A stretch of 64,000 nucleotides of DNA from Cytobacillus oceanisediminis (GCF_022811925.1 NZ_CP065511.1:3713501-3777500), one strand, 5' to 3'. Positions 32,798 to 42,105 are shown, numbered from the stretch's first letter. Notes: generated by a model from the letters alone, not told the origin. Numbers and translations: made by a program.

Positions 32798-33424
32798 TTG
32801 AATGGTACCGCCCATGCAGCTATTGGAGCAGCAGCAGGATACGTGGTTGCGAACACTGTTCATGCCAGCCCCTCCACAACTCTATTATTAGTAGGCCTCG
32901 GGAGCGTTTCTGGATTAATCCCGGACCTCGACATTGATGGAAAACTTCGTGACCGGCTTACACTATCACATGAAGTCGTTCGGACAGTTGCCCAAATCAT
33001 AGGAATTTTAATGATCATATATAGCTTCTATGAGGGCTCCCCGAAAGAGAAATGGCTGGGAATCGCTATAGGAATCAGTATGACTGCCATTTCGGCGAAA
33101 ATCAGGCAAAAGCATATGCTAACCATTACGGGAATTGGCGTCCTGGCGGGAGGCATCTCTTTGCAGGAACTTTGGCTGATATTATTTGGGATTTATATAT
33201 TGATAGCTTCCTTCGTTTCCCACCGCAGTTATACTCATTCCATCCTGGGTGTTATTTTTTTCGGATTCATCTCTTCTAAATTTGAAACATCACTTGGCAT
33301 AGAAGGGGTATTTTATACATGCCTTGCCGGTTATATAAGCCATTTGATTGCCGATTTAAAATTGCTTCCATTTAATAAAAAGGGCATAAAGCTTTTTCTC
33401 CCGGTTTCGTCGAAAGAGATCTAA
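32798..33424 (+). CDS. YdjM-like membrane-bound metal-dependent hydrolase
   Basis: 208 residues from the TTG at 32798 with AAGGTGG eight bases upstream. Family motifs in order: HAAIGAAAGYVVA near the N-terminus, GLIPDLDIDGKL, a pair of membrane helices, SHRSYTHSIL and HLIADLKLLP. Conserved His/Asp residues likely bind metal near the membrane surface. Reaction unknown. Stands alone between terminators. Confidence 0.85.
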   Translation: MNGTAHAAIGAAAGYVVANTVHASPSTTLLLVGLGSVSGLIPDLDIDGKLRDRLTLSHEVVRTVAQIIGILMIIYSFYEGSPKEKWLGIAIGISMTAISAKIRQKHMLTITGIGVLAGGISLQELWLILFGIYILIASFVSHRSYTHSILGVIFFGFISSKFETSLGIEGVFYTCLAGYISHLIADLKLLPFNKKGIKLFLPVSSKEI

Positions 33425-33431
33425 GAAAGAC

Positions 33432-33461
33432 AACCGCTCAGAATTTGAGCGGTTAGTTTTT
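33432..33461. terminator. Bidirectional terminator
   Basis: Nine-base arms AACCGCTCA (33432-33440) and TGAGCGGTT (33446-33454) followed by GTTTTT. It serves the YdjM-like gene, and the convergent gene ends inside it. Confidence 0.85.
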
Positions 33462-33899
33462 AATTGGAATGTATACTTCTACATCCTCATCCTCATTTTC
33501 AATCGGATAATAAATTTCCAAAATATAATGATCAAAGGACTCCCGCTGATGACCTTGCTCATTAATCCAGTTGTTAAGCCGCGCATACAGATCGCCCATC
33601 TCAGCTGCCTTCCCTCTAATGGATGCATACTTATGCTGTACCTCCAAATATTCCATCCCATCTGGTAATGTATCAGCTTTATCATGAACTAAGTAACCGA
33701 CAAAAAATATTCCCTCTAAGTGGGCTTCCCCTCTCTTAGGTTCATAAATGGACACTTCAATTCCACTGCTATGCTGTACAAGATGGCCCTGCTTCAAGAA
33801 GCTCTGAGCTGCTTCAGGCACCAAATGGGCATAATCCTTAAAAAGACCCTTGTTCCTTATGACTGCTGCTTTAAACTCCTGCGAAACAACTTTACACAT
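33453..33899 (-). CDS. GyrI-like / effector-binding domain protein (copy A)
   Basis: 148 residues from the ATG at 33899 with GGAGG seven bases upstream. Stand-alone SOUL/GyrI-like small-molecule-binding module: AVIRNKGLFKDYAHLVPEAA, LEVQHKYASIRGKAAEMGDL YARLNNWINEQG, and the acidic end YPIENEDEDVEVYIPIK. No DNA-binding domain. Such proteins can bind drugs or modulate gyrase. A related module is at 45824-46297. Confidence 0.85.
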   Translation of the reverse strand: MCKVVSQEFKAAVIRNKGLFKDYAHLVPEAAQSFLKQGHLVQHSSGIEVSIYEPKRGEAHLEGIFFVGYLVHDKADTLPDGMEYLEVQHKYASIRGKAAEMGDLYARLNNWINEQGHQRESFDHYILEIYYPIENEDEDVEVYIPIKN

Positions 33900-34026
33900 T
33901 AGGAATCCCTCCAAATTTTTAATACTAAGGATTTCTCTAACTTTTGGAAAATCCCTCCTTTAAATCTTGATAGATTGAAAAGGCTTTTTTCTCATAGATT
34001 GTTGTTTTTGCTCATGAATTCAGCCC

Positions 34027-34214
34027 GTTGATTTCCGCTGCGGGCACTTGCTTTCCGCGGGGCGTGCGGTGAGCCTCCTCGTCGCTTTGCGCCTGCGGGG
34101 TCTCACCTGTCCCGCTGCTCCCGCAGGACACTGAATAAACTTCCTCGAATCAACACCGCACGAAGGAAATGCGTCAGCATTTTCGAGGATCAAGTGCCCT
34201 CCGCTCCAATCAAC
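34027..34214. repeat. GC-rich dispersed intergenic repeat with inverted ends
   Basis: A 188-bp GC-rich island in otherwise AT-rich sequence. Its ends are imperfect 24-bp inverted repeats: GTTGATT...GCGGGCACTTG at 34027-34050 and CAAGTGCCC...CCAATCAAC at 34191-34214. The composition (TTTCCGCGGGGCG, CCTGCGGGGTCTCACC) matches a repeat family I know from many Bacillaceae intergenic regions. No coding frame. With flanking sequence it accounts for the 400 bp between genes. Confidence 0.8.
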
Positions 34215-34267
34215 TCAGCAAATTAAACTAAGTAAATAAAAAGCACCAAAATATACGAAAACAGCCA

Positions 34268-34298
34268 TAAAAAAGACGCGTCTCAAGAGTCGCGTCTT
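34268..34298 (-). terminator. Terminator of the SNF2/HhH unit
   Basis: AAGACGCG (34273-34280) pairs with CGCGTCTT (34291-34298), with a T run on the minus strand. Confidence 0.85.
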
Positions 34299-34303
34299 CC
34301 TTA

Positions 34304-34513
34304 CTAAACTTTAAATGACCATCCTCTGTCTGCCATTGCCTTGCGGAGTTTTGCCATGGCATTCGGGCCCATTCCGTGAAGATCCAGCAATTCTGCTTCA
34401 GTGGCACCGGTTAACTGTTCCAGTGTAAAATAGCCTGCCCCTTCAAGTGCACGCACTGCTGGCTTTGCCAGCTTTTCAGGGAAGCCGCTCCCCTTCAGAT
34501 TATTTTCAGCCAT
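34304..34513 (-). CDS. Small helix-hairpin-helix protein (RpoA-CTD-like)
   Basis: 69 residues: LAKPAVRALEGAGYFTLEQL TGATEAELLDLHGMGPNAMA KLRKAM, the helix-hairpin-helix fold of RNA polymerase alpha C-terminal domains and related DNA-binding modules. It starts 14 bp after the SNF2 helicase stop and shares its terminator, so it is cotranscribed. Probably a non-specific DNA-binding partner; the role is inferred. Confidence 0.8.
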   Translation of the reverse strand: MAENNLKGSGFPEKLAKPAVRALEGAGYFTLEQLTGATEAELLDLHGMGPNAMAKLRKAMADRGWSFKV

Positions 34514-34526
34514 GATTTTTCTCCTT

Positions 34527-37500
34527 TTAGATCATTAATATTTCGCGTATATCTTCTTCCGTCAGGCTTCCGGCTGCACTATCATTCGAATCGATAATTT
34601 CTTCAATTAAGTTTTTCTTCTTATCCTGAAGTTCATTCATCTTCTCTTCGATAGTGCCTCTCGACAATAATTTTATTACCTGGACGGTATTTTTCTGTCC
34701 TATGCGATGAGCCCGGTCGGCTGCCTGTTCCTCAACGGCAGGGTTCCACCACAAATCATATAAGATGACTGTATCTGCACCAGTCAAATTTAGACCCGTA
34801 CCGCCTGCCTTCAATGAAATAAGGAAAAAATCGCGCTCTCCCTCATTAAATCGGCGGCAGATTTCCACCCTTTCCCCGGAAGGTGTCTGTCCATCCAGGT
34901 AGAAAAACGGCAGGCCCAGAAGGGCAAGTTCTCTTCCAATAAGGTCAAGCATTTTAGTGAACTGCGAAAAGATAAGCACTCTTCTGCCAGACATTCTGGA
35001 TTCTTCTATAATTCTCTTGAGCTGTTCAAATTTTGCCGAACCCCCTTTATATCCATCCACAAATAAAGCAGGGTGGCAGCAAATCTGACGGAGCCGTGTC
35101 AAACCGGCAAGAATTCTAATACGATTTTTTCTAAGAGTGTCTTTATTTAAGTGCTTTAAGGTATCTTCTCTCAATTTTGCCAGATAAGCCGCATAGAGCT
35201 TCTTCTGCTCCGGCAGCAATTCAGCCGAATCAATAAGCTCCATCTTTTCAGGCAGCTCTGAAAGAACATCTTCTTTCAGCCTCCTGAGCATGAAGGGACG
35301 TACCCTTCTGGCAATCGTCTTCCTTGTTAAATTTCCATAATCCTTTAAGCCGCCAAACAATTCAGGGAAGACGACATGAAAAATAGACCACAGTTCTTCC
35401 GCAGAATTTTCAACGGGTGTGCCTGTTAAAGCAAAGCGATATTTGGCTTTAATTTTCTTTACTGCTTTCGCTGTTTGAGTTACCGGATTTTTAAATGCCT
35501 GTGCTTCGTCGAAAAAAACCGTGTAAAAATCCTGCATCTCATACCATTTAATATCTTTAAGCACCAGCGGATAGGAAGTTATCACCACATCAATGCCAGA
35601 TAAGTCCTTCTGAAGCTCCGCCCGGTCATTTTGAGTTCCGTCGATGACAATTGCCTGGACATCCGGTGTGAATTTCGTCAGTTCACTTAACCAGTTATAC
35701 GTTAAGGATGAAGGGCACACAATAAGTGCCGGACCGGTATATTCCCGAATATCCTTAAGATCAGACTGAATAAACGCAATGCTTTGCAGTGTCTTTCCCA
35801 GTCCCATATCATCAGCCAAGATGCCGCCAAATTCATAATGCGCCATTGTCTTTAACCATTTAAAGCCGTTTTTCTGATATTCCCTCAAAATAGGATTCAG
35901 AATTTCCGGCACGGGAGTCTGAAGGCATGATGGACTCTCAAGCTCTGCTAAAAACTCCCTGAAGGATTCCTCATGACGGAACATCTCCTGATCCCCAACA
36001 GCGTCCAGCATTCTAAGACCTGATACAATCGGCATGTTCAAACCGCTCTCCAGATCCTCAGCCTGTTCGGGCACAGCTTTCAGAAAACGCTGGATTTCCT
36101 CAAATTCTCTTGTTTCCAAAGATAGGAGCGTGCCATTTTTCAGGCGATAGAATTTCCGTTTTTCCTCCAGTGCAAATAATACATCCCGTATCTCCTGGTC
36201 ATCTATGCCGGTCAATTCAAACTTGAATTCCAGCCAATTCGTCCGCTCTTTTTTCATTTTTATCCGAATCTGCGGTTTGGCATTCTCCCTGAAAATCCGG
36301 TTTCTGACAGACGTAGTCGCATATATTTGCATCAGTTTCTGCAGTTTAGGGACAACATGATAAAGGAATTCATATTCCAGCTCTTCATTTTGCAGAAAAT
36401 AGCCGCCATCCGTCTTTGCAAAGGAGCTTTCCTCCATAAGCTGAAGGATCTCATCCTCTAATTCCACATCTCTAATAATCCGCGTGCCGCCCTTCGGCTC
36501 TCTTCTCTTCAGCGGATTGATCACGATATTTTCATAATGAAATTCAATTCCTGCCAGAAGCCGGTTCCGCAGACGATCTAAGTATAGCTTGGCAATCAAA
36601 GGTGTTTTCATAAATCTTTGTGACATGTCTTCAGAAATATGGACATCCCCCAGCTTTCTCAGTCCAGGGACCACTTTTTCCAGAAACAGTTCCATTTGTG
36701 CAGCAGCAATCGGAATCTGGCTTCTCCCGGCTGACTCCAGCATTTGTGTTAAATCATATAAGCGCTGGCAATCTTCTTTCTTGAGCGTGATTAATTTGCC
36801 GCCAGATAGAACAGCATAATACGAATCCAGGATCAGCATTCGATCCAGCCCAAATACATTTAAATAACATTTTTCTTCTTTTTCGATAAGTTCAAACCTT
36901 AAAGGCAGCCGTTCCTTTGAAAAAGCCATCCTTTCAAATGTTTTCCCCATTATCTCAAGCCTTACTTTTTCAGCGAGCGATAAAACAGGCTTCAGCCGTT
37001 CCCACGATGATGGAGGGATTAAGAGCATATGCTTGCTCGCAGTATAATCGAAATCATCCATTAAAGCATTTATATAAATGGATTCATCGTGTATAACCTG
37101 TATCAGCTGCTGAAGGACTGCATCAGCTTCTGGCGGGAAACAATGCAAAGCGGGGTCGCAGGTAAAAGATAATGATAATAAGCTTGGTTTCCCCTCTTTG
37201 ACTGAGTGGAGAAATTGCCGGATATCAAGGACAGCGAGTTGGCCGATGGAACATTTTATTGCTAACAAATAATGCCCCTTCCCCAAATGAACAGGCACAC
37301 ATGTGAATTCAGGATGGAGCACCTGCCTGTTTTCAAAATGAAGCTGGTGTCCGCTTGACCTTCTTGGCTGTTCACTGAAAAGTGTCATGAGACCATCAGT
37401 TAAGGCGTGTTCGGGAGAAACTTCAAGGGTGCCTGCTGAATCCTTTATCATGGGCGACCTGTACTGCTGCATTTCATAAATTGCCAGCAGCACAGCGGCT

Positions 37501-37745
37501 GCATGCTGGCATTCTTTATCAAACGAAGCTAGCTTTGGACAGCTGCACAACGTCTTAAAACTGTTTCCTGATGTCTTCTCAACCGAAACAAAAAAATCCT
37601 CACCAGCAGATACTGTTGCTTCACAAATCTTATTATTGTATTTATTTATCGTTACCTTTTTATTACGGAAAAAAGCGTCCCCTCTTTTGAAGGAGACAGT
37701 GCCGCACATTTCCTTTATCAATTTGTGAGTCAATTTAATATCCAC
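34527..37745 (-). CDS. SNF2-family DEAD/DEAH helicase with N-terminal SWIM zinc finger
   Basis: 1072 residues. SWIM finger CSCPKLASFDKECQHAAAVL (about 67-87). A long regulatory middle region, then the Swi2/Snf2 motor: GILADDMGLGKTLQSIAF (motif I), FFDEAQAFKNP (DEAQ box), FALTGTPVENSAEELWSIF (III), and LISLKAGGTGLNLTGADTVI with DRAHRIGQKNTVQVIKL (V, VI) near the C-terminus. ATP-dependent DNA translocase, probably moving proteins on DNA. GTG start with GAAGGAG eight bases before. Shares an operon with the small HhH protein. Confidence 0.93.
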   Translation of the reverse strand: MDIKLTHKLIKEMCGTVSFKRGDAFFRNKKVTINKYNNKICEATVSAGEDFFVSVEKTSGNSFKTLCSCPKLASFDKECQHAAAVLLAIYEMQQYRSPMIKDSAGTLEVSPEHALTDGLMTLFSEQPRRSSGHQLHFENRQVLHPEFTCVPVHLGKGHYLLAIKCSIGQLAVLDIRQFLHSVKEGKPSLLSLSFTCDPALHCFPPEADAVLQQLIQVIHDESIYINALMDDFDYTASKHMLLIPPSSWERLKPVLSLAEKVRLEIMGKTFERMAFSKERLPLRFELIEKEEKCYLNVFGLDRMLILDSYYAVLSGGKLITLKKEDCQRLYDLTQMLESAGRSQIPIAAAQMELFLEKVVPGLRKLGDVHISEDMSQRFMKTPLIAKLYLDRLRNRLLAGIEFHYENIVINPLKRREPKGGTRIIRDVELEDEILQLMEESSFAKTDGGYFLQNEELEYEFLYHVVPKLQKLMQIYATTSVRNRIFRENAKPQIRIKMKKERTNWLEFKFELTGIDDQEIRDVLFALEEKRKFYRLKNGTLLSLETREFEEIQRFLKAVPEQAEDLESGLNMPIVSGLRMLDAVGDQEMFRHEESFREFLAELESPSCLQTPVPEILNPILREYQKNGFKWLKTMAHYEFGGILADDMGLGKTLQSIAFIQSDLKDIREYTGPALIVCPSSLTYNWLSELTKFTPDVQAIVIDGTQNDRAELQKDLSGIDVVITSYPLVLKDIKWYEMQDFYTVFFDEAQAFKNPVTQTAKAVKKIKAKYRFALTGTPVENSAEELWSIFHVVFPELFGGLKDYGNLTRKTIARRVRPFMLRRLKEDVLSELPEKMELIDSAELLPEQKKLYAAYLAKLREDTLKHLNKDTLRKNRIRILAGLTRLRQICCHPALFVDGYKGGSAKFEQLKRIIEESRMSGRRVLIFSQFTKMLDLIGRELALLGLPFFYLDGQTPSGERVEICRRFNEGERDFFLISLKAGGTGLNLTGADTVILYDLWWNPAVEEQAADRAHRIGQKNTVQVIKLLSRGTIEEKMNELQDKKKNLIEEIIDSNDSAAGSLTEEDIREILMI

Positions 37746-37820
37746 AAACGTTCTCCTTCCGGGAATATGTATACTTAAATTGTATCACAGTCATCTGTCA
37801 TAAATCATTTCATATAACAC

Positions 37821-37846
37821 AAAAAGGGAGAGCATATCCCCCTTTT
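37821..37846 (-). terminator. Terminator of CBO0543 copy B
   Basis: AAAAAGGG pairs with CCCTTTT around AGAGCATATC, leading into Ts on the minus strand. Confidence 0.6.
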
Positions 37847-37864
37847 AGATCGTCATTTATACAG

Positions 37865-38329
37865 TTATTTAAGATCCCCTTCCAGCCTCGTAATCAGCTT
37901 ATAGAATTTGACCATCACTAAAAGCAGCATGGGATCAAGTAAAGCTGCATGCCATAATCTCCACCAGCCATAATTAAAATATCCCCAGGGCTCGGGTAAT
38001 AAAGCGATGACTTCATACAGTAAAATGGCAACTGCCCAAAAACTAATATAAGAAAATCGTTTAATAAGATCCCCTCTGAAAGGATACCAATTCAGAAACA
38101 TCATGTTAACTGGGGGTACCAGAACAATATGTGCCAGCAGTCCTCCCCAGTTTGGCTCCTTATCAAAGTACCAATATCCCCAGTACTTAAACTCAATCAT
38201 TACATCAAATACCAGCTGAGCTGAAATAGTGAATGTCCATATATGTAAAATTTGATTTTTAGTCAGACGCTTTTCTGTTGTAAATGCAATGAAATTAAAA
38301 AGAATGGCAGCTATTATCAGTCCAATCAT
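37865..38329 (-). CDS. CBO0543 family membrane protein (copy B)
   Basis: 154 residues, about five membrane helices. Blocks shared with copy A at 19704-20183: KNQILHIWTFTISAQLVFDV MIEFKYWGYWYF, LVPPVNMMFLNWYPF and ALLPEPWGYFNYGWWRLWH. AAGGA nine bases before the ATG. Function unknown. Confidence 0.8.
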   Translation of the reverse strand: MIGLIIAAILFNFIAFTTEKRLTKNQILHIWTFTISAQLVFDVMIEFKYWGYWYFDKEPNWGGLLAHIVLVPPVNMMFLNWYPFRGDLIKRFSYISFWAVAILLYEVIALLPEPWGYFNYGWWRLWHAALLDPMLLLVMVKFYKLITRLEGDLK

Positions 38330-38431
38330 GAGCAGAATCCTTTTTATTTGTTAATGTCTCTTAGATGGCTTTTCTTATTCATGATTTGGTAACATTATTC
38401 ATATACCAATTCATATTAGAAGGAGATCTTG

Positions 38432-39178
38432 ATGGAGTGCTCATTACTTTCAAAGTATCTTCCGGCCATTGAAAAGCTGCCAAAAGGCAAGCCGCTGACA
38501 AAGGATCAATTAATGACTGAAGAGTTCTTAATAAGTCAGAATGGGGATTTGGACATATATTATGCCCCGCACAACGAATATATCAATAATGACGCGAATA
38601 TTGTCATCGTCGGGATTACTCCTGGATGGAGCCAAATGAGGATTGCCTTTGAATCATTCATAAAAGGACTGGCTGCTGAAAAAGAGCTTAATGCAATCCT
38701 GAAGGAGACCAAAAAGGCTGCCAGTTTTGCAGGAGGGATGAGGAGAAATCTAATAAGCATGCTTGATCAATGCGGTTTATATGAAGCACTGCACATAGAT
38801 GGCTCTGATACACTTTTCGAACGAAATAGATCGCTCCTTCACACCACTTCTGTTCTAAAATATCCGGTCTTCTGCCGTGGCAATAATTATACCGGACACC
38901 AGCCTGATCTTTTAAAAACAGCGATGCTTGCCGAGTACGCAACAGAAGTATTCCCAGAAGAGCTGACTCAAATAAATAACCATGCACTCATTATTCCGCT
39001 GGGAATAACCGCCGAAAGGATCATCCGCCATCTATACACAGCCAAACAACTTACAGGACATACCATATTATTTGGCTTTCCGCATCCTTCTGGCGCAAAT
39101 GGACACCGGGCTAAGCAGTTTGAACAGAACAAATATGCTATGACAGATTTAATTAGAAGATGGGGAGAACAGCTATAA
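38432..39178 (+). CDS. Uracil-DNA glycosylase-fold-like protein, function uncertain
   Basis: 248 residues from the ATG at 38432 (AAGGAGA six bases before). Two segments recall the UDG superfamily: NIVIVGITPGWSQM, in the place of the N-terminal GxxPG-type catalytic loop, and ILFGFPHPSGANGHR, resembling the C-terminal HPSG/NPSG loop. The rest, including the long helical region FESFIKGLAAEKELNAILKE, is unlike standard UDGs. It may be a divergent glycosylase or a homologue with another role. Stands alone. Confidence 0.55.
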   Translation: MECSLLSKYLPAIEKLPKGKPLTKDQLMTEEFLISQNGDLDIYYAPHNEYINNDANIVIVGITPGWSQMRIAFESFIKGLAAEKELNAILKETKKAASFAGGMRRNLISMLDQCGLYEALHIDGSDTLFERNRSLLHTTSVLKYPVFCRGNNYTGHQPDLLKTAMLAEYATEVFPEELTQINNHALIIPLGITAERIIRHLYTAKQLTGHTILFGFPHPSGANGHRAKQFEQNKYAMTDLIRRWGEQL

Positions 39179-39210
39179 TCAAAGAGTATTTTTCCTCCTT
39201 TTAACCATTA

Positions 39211-39246
39211 AAAAACTGCTTTAACCTATTTTAGAGGTTAAGCAGT
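39211..39246 (-). terminator. Terminator of the LysE-type exporter gene
   Basis: Arms ACTGCTTTAACCT (39215-39227) and AGGTTAAGCAGT (39235-39246) with one bulged base, with a T run on the minus strand. Confidence 0.8.
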
Positions 39247-39253
39247 CCCTGCC

Positions 39254-39874
39254 TTAAGGCTGTTTCTCAAGTGCCAATTTAATGCCAAAGCCCATTAAAA
39301 CCACACCAGAAACTCCTTGAATCGCATTATTAACAGAAGGTTTTTTCAGCCAGGCCCTGAAGAAGTCAATCAAATATACATAGAAAAAGAACCAGATGAT
39401 TGTTATAAGACTATATATTAAGCCCATCGCAAGGAATTGCGTAAAGTGATTCCCTTCCGGACTTAAAAATTGAGGAAAAAATGTTAAAAAGAATACAGCT
39501 ACTTTTGGGTTGGACACACAAGTGAAAAATCCTTGCAGAAAATGCGATTTGTTCTTCTTATGCTTTTTCTCCATATCAGCTGGTTTTTGTTTAATCGATA
39601 GAGATTTTAACGAAATGATGCCCAAATAAATAAGATATATCGCACCAGCATACTTAATAAAAGAAAAAATGTAAGCGGAATTTACAATTAATGCCGATAA
39701 GCCAAATACAACGGCCATTGTATGGACCAGCAGCCCAGCGACAGATCCGAACATCGTTTTAATGCCGCTTTTTTTCCCGCTTGAGATCGTATTTTGAATC
39801 AGGATTCCTGTATCAGGTCCAGGCAAAATGACGAGCAGAAACGACATAAACAGAAATAATAATATATTCTCCAT
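39254..39874 (-). CDS. LysE/RhtB family amino-acid exporter
   Basis: 206 residues, six hydrophobic helices. The family motif LVILPGPDTGILIQNTISSG KKSGI is at residues 14-38, with SNPKVAVFFLTFFPQFL in the middle. It exports amino acids or derivatives; the substrate is not readable. AGGTGGG precedes the ATG. Confidence 0.92.
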   Translation of the reverse strand: MENILLFLFMSFLLVILPGPDTGILIQNTISSGKKSGIKTMFGSVAGLLVHTMAVVFGLSALIVNSAYIFSFIKYAGAIYLIYLGIISLKSLSIKQKPADMEKKHKKNKSHFLQGFFTCVSNPKVAVFFLTFFPQFLSPEGNHFTQFLAMGLIYSLITIIWFFFYVYLIDFFRAWLKKPSVNNAIQGVSGVVLMGFGIKLALEKQP

Positions 39875-39941
39875 ATCCCATCCACCTCATAAAAATTATT
39901 AAAAATATTATATCAGCTTTCATGAAGTTTATTATAAAAAA

Positions 39942-39972
39942 AGAGCAGTTTCCATAAAGGAAAATCTGCTCT
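39942..39972 (-). terminator. Terminator of the trhO gene
   Basis: AGAGCAG (39942-39948) and CTGCTCT (39966-39972), with inner TTTCC/GGAAA pairing and Ts on the minus strand. Confidence 0.8.
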
Positions 39973-39979
39973 AATCATC

Positions 39980-40930
39980 TTATGCTTTTACTTTTTCTAA
40001 TCTTTCTTCCACTTCCGCCTCGGAAAGGCCGTGTTCAGCAACATAACGGTTTCTTGGGTGCGTGCGGCATTCATCAGAACAGCTGCGCATATATTTATGC
40101 TCGTTTTCTTCAGAGCATAGGATCTTTTTATTGCATGCAGGATTTGCACAGTTGACATAGCGTTCACAAGGATCACCAGTGTAGTAATCCTTCCCTACGA
40201 TTACATGCTCCTTGTGGTTAACGGGAACGCCAATGCGGTCATCGAATACATAAAGCTGGCCGTCCCAGAGCTCTCCCTGTACTTCAGGATCCTTTCCATA
40301 AGTGACAATTCCTCCGTGAAGCTGGGCTACATCTTCAAATCCTTCTTTTACAAGCCAGCCGGAGAACTTTTCACAGCGGATGCCGCCTGTGCAATACGTA
40401 ATGATCTTTTTATCGCCAAGCAATTCTTTATTTTCACGGACCCAATCCGGCAGATCGCGGAAATTTTTGATATCCGGCCTGATCGCCCCTCTAAAGTGGC
40501 CAAGATCATACTCATAATCATTTCGTGCATCTAACACAATTGTGTCTTCATCCTGAAGTCTTTCGAAGAACTCTTTTGGCTCCAGGTATTTGCCAGTAAG
40601 CTCGTTCGGGTTCACATCGTCTTCAAGGCGAAGCGTTACAAGCTCGGAACGTGCACGAACCTTCATTTTAGGGAATTCATGTCCATCTGCTTCATCTATT
40701 TTGAAAACCATCTCCGCAAAGCGCGGATCCTGCTTCATTGCTTCCATATAGCGGTCGGTCTGTTCCACTGGTCCGGAGACAGTCCCATTTATGCCTTCAT
40801 TCGCAACAAGAATACGCCCCTTAAGGCCCAGCTCATTGCAAAAAGCTTTATGCTCCTTTGCGAACTCCTCAGGGTCCTCAATTGGAACATACATGTAGTA
40901 AAGTAGAACTCTGTATGGTTTTTGACTCAT
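39980..40930 (-). CDS. trhO: tRNA uridine(34) 5-hydroxylase, rhodanese family (TrhO/YbfQ type)
   Basis: 316 residues from the ATG at 40930 (GGTGG eight bases before). N-terminal acylphosphatase-like domain ([34 protein letters not shown]), rhodanese domain with the active-site loop [12 protein letters not shown], and a C-terminal Cys-rich segment ([26 protein letters not shown]). TrhO installs the 5-hydroxyl on wobble uridine of tRNAs using oxygen. A 22-bp near-palindrome lies upstream and may be its operator. Confidence 0.93.
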   Translation of the reverse strand: MSQKPYRVLLYYMYVPIEDPEEFAKEHKAFCNELGLKGRILVANEGINGTVSGPVEQTDRYMEAMKQDPRFAEMVFKIDEADGHEFPKMKVRARSELVTLRLEDDVNPNELTGKYLEPKEFFERLQDEDTIVLDARNDYEYDLGHFRGAIRPDIKNFRDLPDWVRENKELLGDKKIITYCTGGIRCEKFSGWLVKEGFEDVAQLHGGIVTYGKDPEVQGELWDGQLYVFDDRIGVPVNHKEHVIVGKDYYTGDPCERYVNCANPACNKKILCSEENEHKYMRSCSDECRTHPRNRYVAEHGLSEAEVEERLEKVKA

Positions 40931-40991
40931 TTGTATTTCCACCTATCACTTAATATTTGCAAGATATATCTGTTAATAGGTTAAAACAATA

Positions 40992-41013
40992 TATACTTAC
41001 CTAGATAAGTATA
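40992..41013. promoter_or_regulatory. 22-bp palindrome upstream of trhO
   Basis: Eight-base arms TATACTTA (40992-40999) and TAAGTATA (41006-41013) around CCTAGA, centred on CTAG and about 70 bp before the trhO start. The shape fits HxlR/MarR-type operators. No matching regulator gene lies nearby. Confidence 0.45.
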
Positions 41014-41064
41014 ACAGATGATGTCAAGTTTCAAAATTTTAGCGGTGCGAAATAGTAATGAAGC

Positions 41065-42090
41065 TTAATTCAATTCCCATGTGAACCACTTTCCATGCCC
41101 CTCTGTTTGGCCGACCAAATTCTTATATTCTCTGGAATCCAGATAATAATCAAGATGCAGATTCCGGTCCTGGATATTGTTATAAAGATGAAAGATATCC
41201 TGGCTTTGTCCGCTTGCTTTTATTTTTGCAAGCAGGTTCTCTTTTACTTCTGCGGGCATTTGATTCCCCACATGGGTGTGGAAAACACAGATTGAATGTT
41301 CTTCAGGTATACCTTCAATCAGACTTGGCAAAAGCTCAACTCCATCTCCTTCAATCAGGCTGATTGGATTTGCTTTCACACATTGGGCAGCTTTTTCGAA
41401 TAAAGTTCTTCTCTCCTGGTGTTCAGGCCAGATAAGTGATTTCAGCCACAGAAAATCTTCCCCATTATTCAGGTCATTTATATGCAGATCAACTCCAGTT
41501 CTTGAAGCTACCGGCGGCAATTCTGCCGGTAAAATCGGGACATGGCCTCCTTTAATTTCAGAGGTTAAATGAACATTCGCGCTTGGATTCCCAAATGTTT
41601 TTCCGGTTCCATAAGAGTAGCTGTATTTATCCCAAAGAAGCTGCAGGCCGGCGCTTGTTCCGATTTCAATCAAGGCCAGGGGCTTTTCGGTTTGCTGAAA
41701 AATCCAGGCAAACACAGGGTATAAGTAAGCACAGCGCCTAACTTCATTCGTCTGGACTATTTTTGCTTTTACTATTTCTTCAATTTCCTGTGAATTTAGC
41801 CTGCAGAAATCTCTAAAGCTATGGAAAGACTTCTGAGGGTTTCTTGGATTCTCCACTAAACTTGGATAGAATTCCTTAAGTTCATGCTCTTTCCCTTTTA
41901 ACAGCAGGTAATGAATGGCCCCCAGAAATAAATTCGGCACAGGCTGGCCGTCTCTCGCTTCAGATGCCAAAACCAGCAATTCTTCATCCTCTGCAATCTT
42001 ATAAGACAAGAACTCATAAAGATTACTTGAACTGTGACATTCATATTGTCCAAATGTTTTGAATCTGGATGCCAGATTAGGTGTTACCAT
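41065..42090 (-). CDS. DUF2332 family protein
   Basis: 341 residues. Family blocks: DGQPVPNLFLGAIHYLLLKG near residue 50, RCAYLYPVFAWIFQQTEKPL ALIEIGTSAGLQLLWDKYSY in the middle (a methyltransferase-like GxxAG loop) and ICVFHTHVGNQMP later. The Rossmann-type loop suggests SAM binding, but DUF2332 has no proven reaction. It lies 15 bp after the phosphatase-like gene and is cotranscribed with it. Confidence 0.88.
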   Translation of the reverse strand: MVTPNLASRFKTFGQYECHSSSNLYEFLSYKIAEDEELLVLASEARDGQPVPNLFLGAIHYLLLKGKEHELKEFYPSLVENPRNPQKSFHSFRDFCRLNSQEIEEIVKAKIVQTNEVRRCAYLYPVFAWIFQQTEKPLALIEIGTSAGLQLLWDKYSYSYGTGKTFGNPSANVHLTSEIKGGHVPILPAELPPVASRTGVDLHINDLNNGEDFLWLKSLIWPEHQERRTLFEKAAQCVKANPISLIEGDGVELLPSLIEGIPEEHSICVFHTHVGNQMPAEVKENLLAKIKASGQSQDIFHLYNNIQDRNLHLDYYLDSREYKNLVGQTEGHGKWFTWELN

Positions 42091-42105
42091 TCTACTTCCC
42101 CTCCG

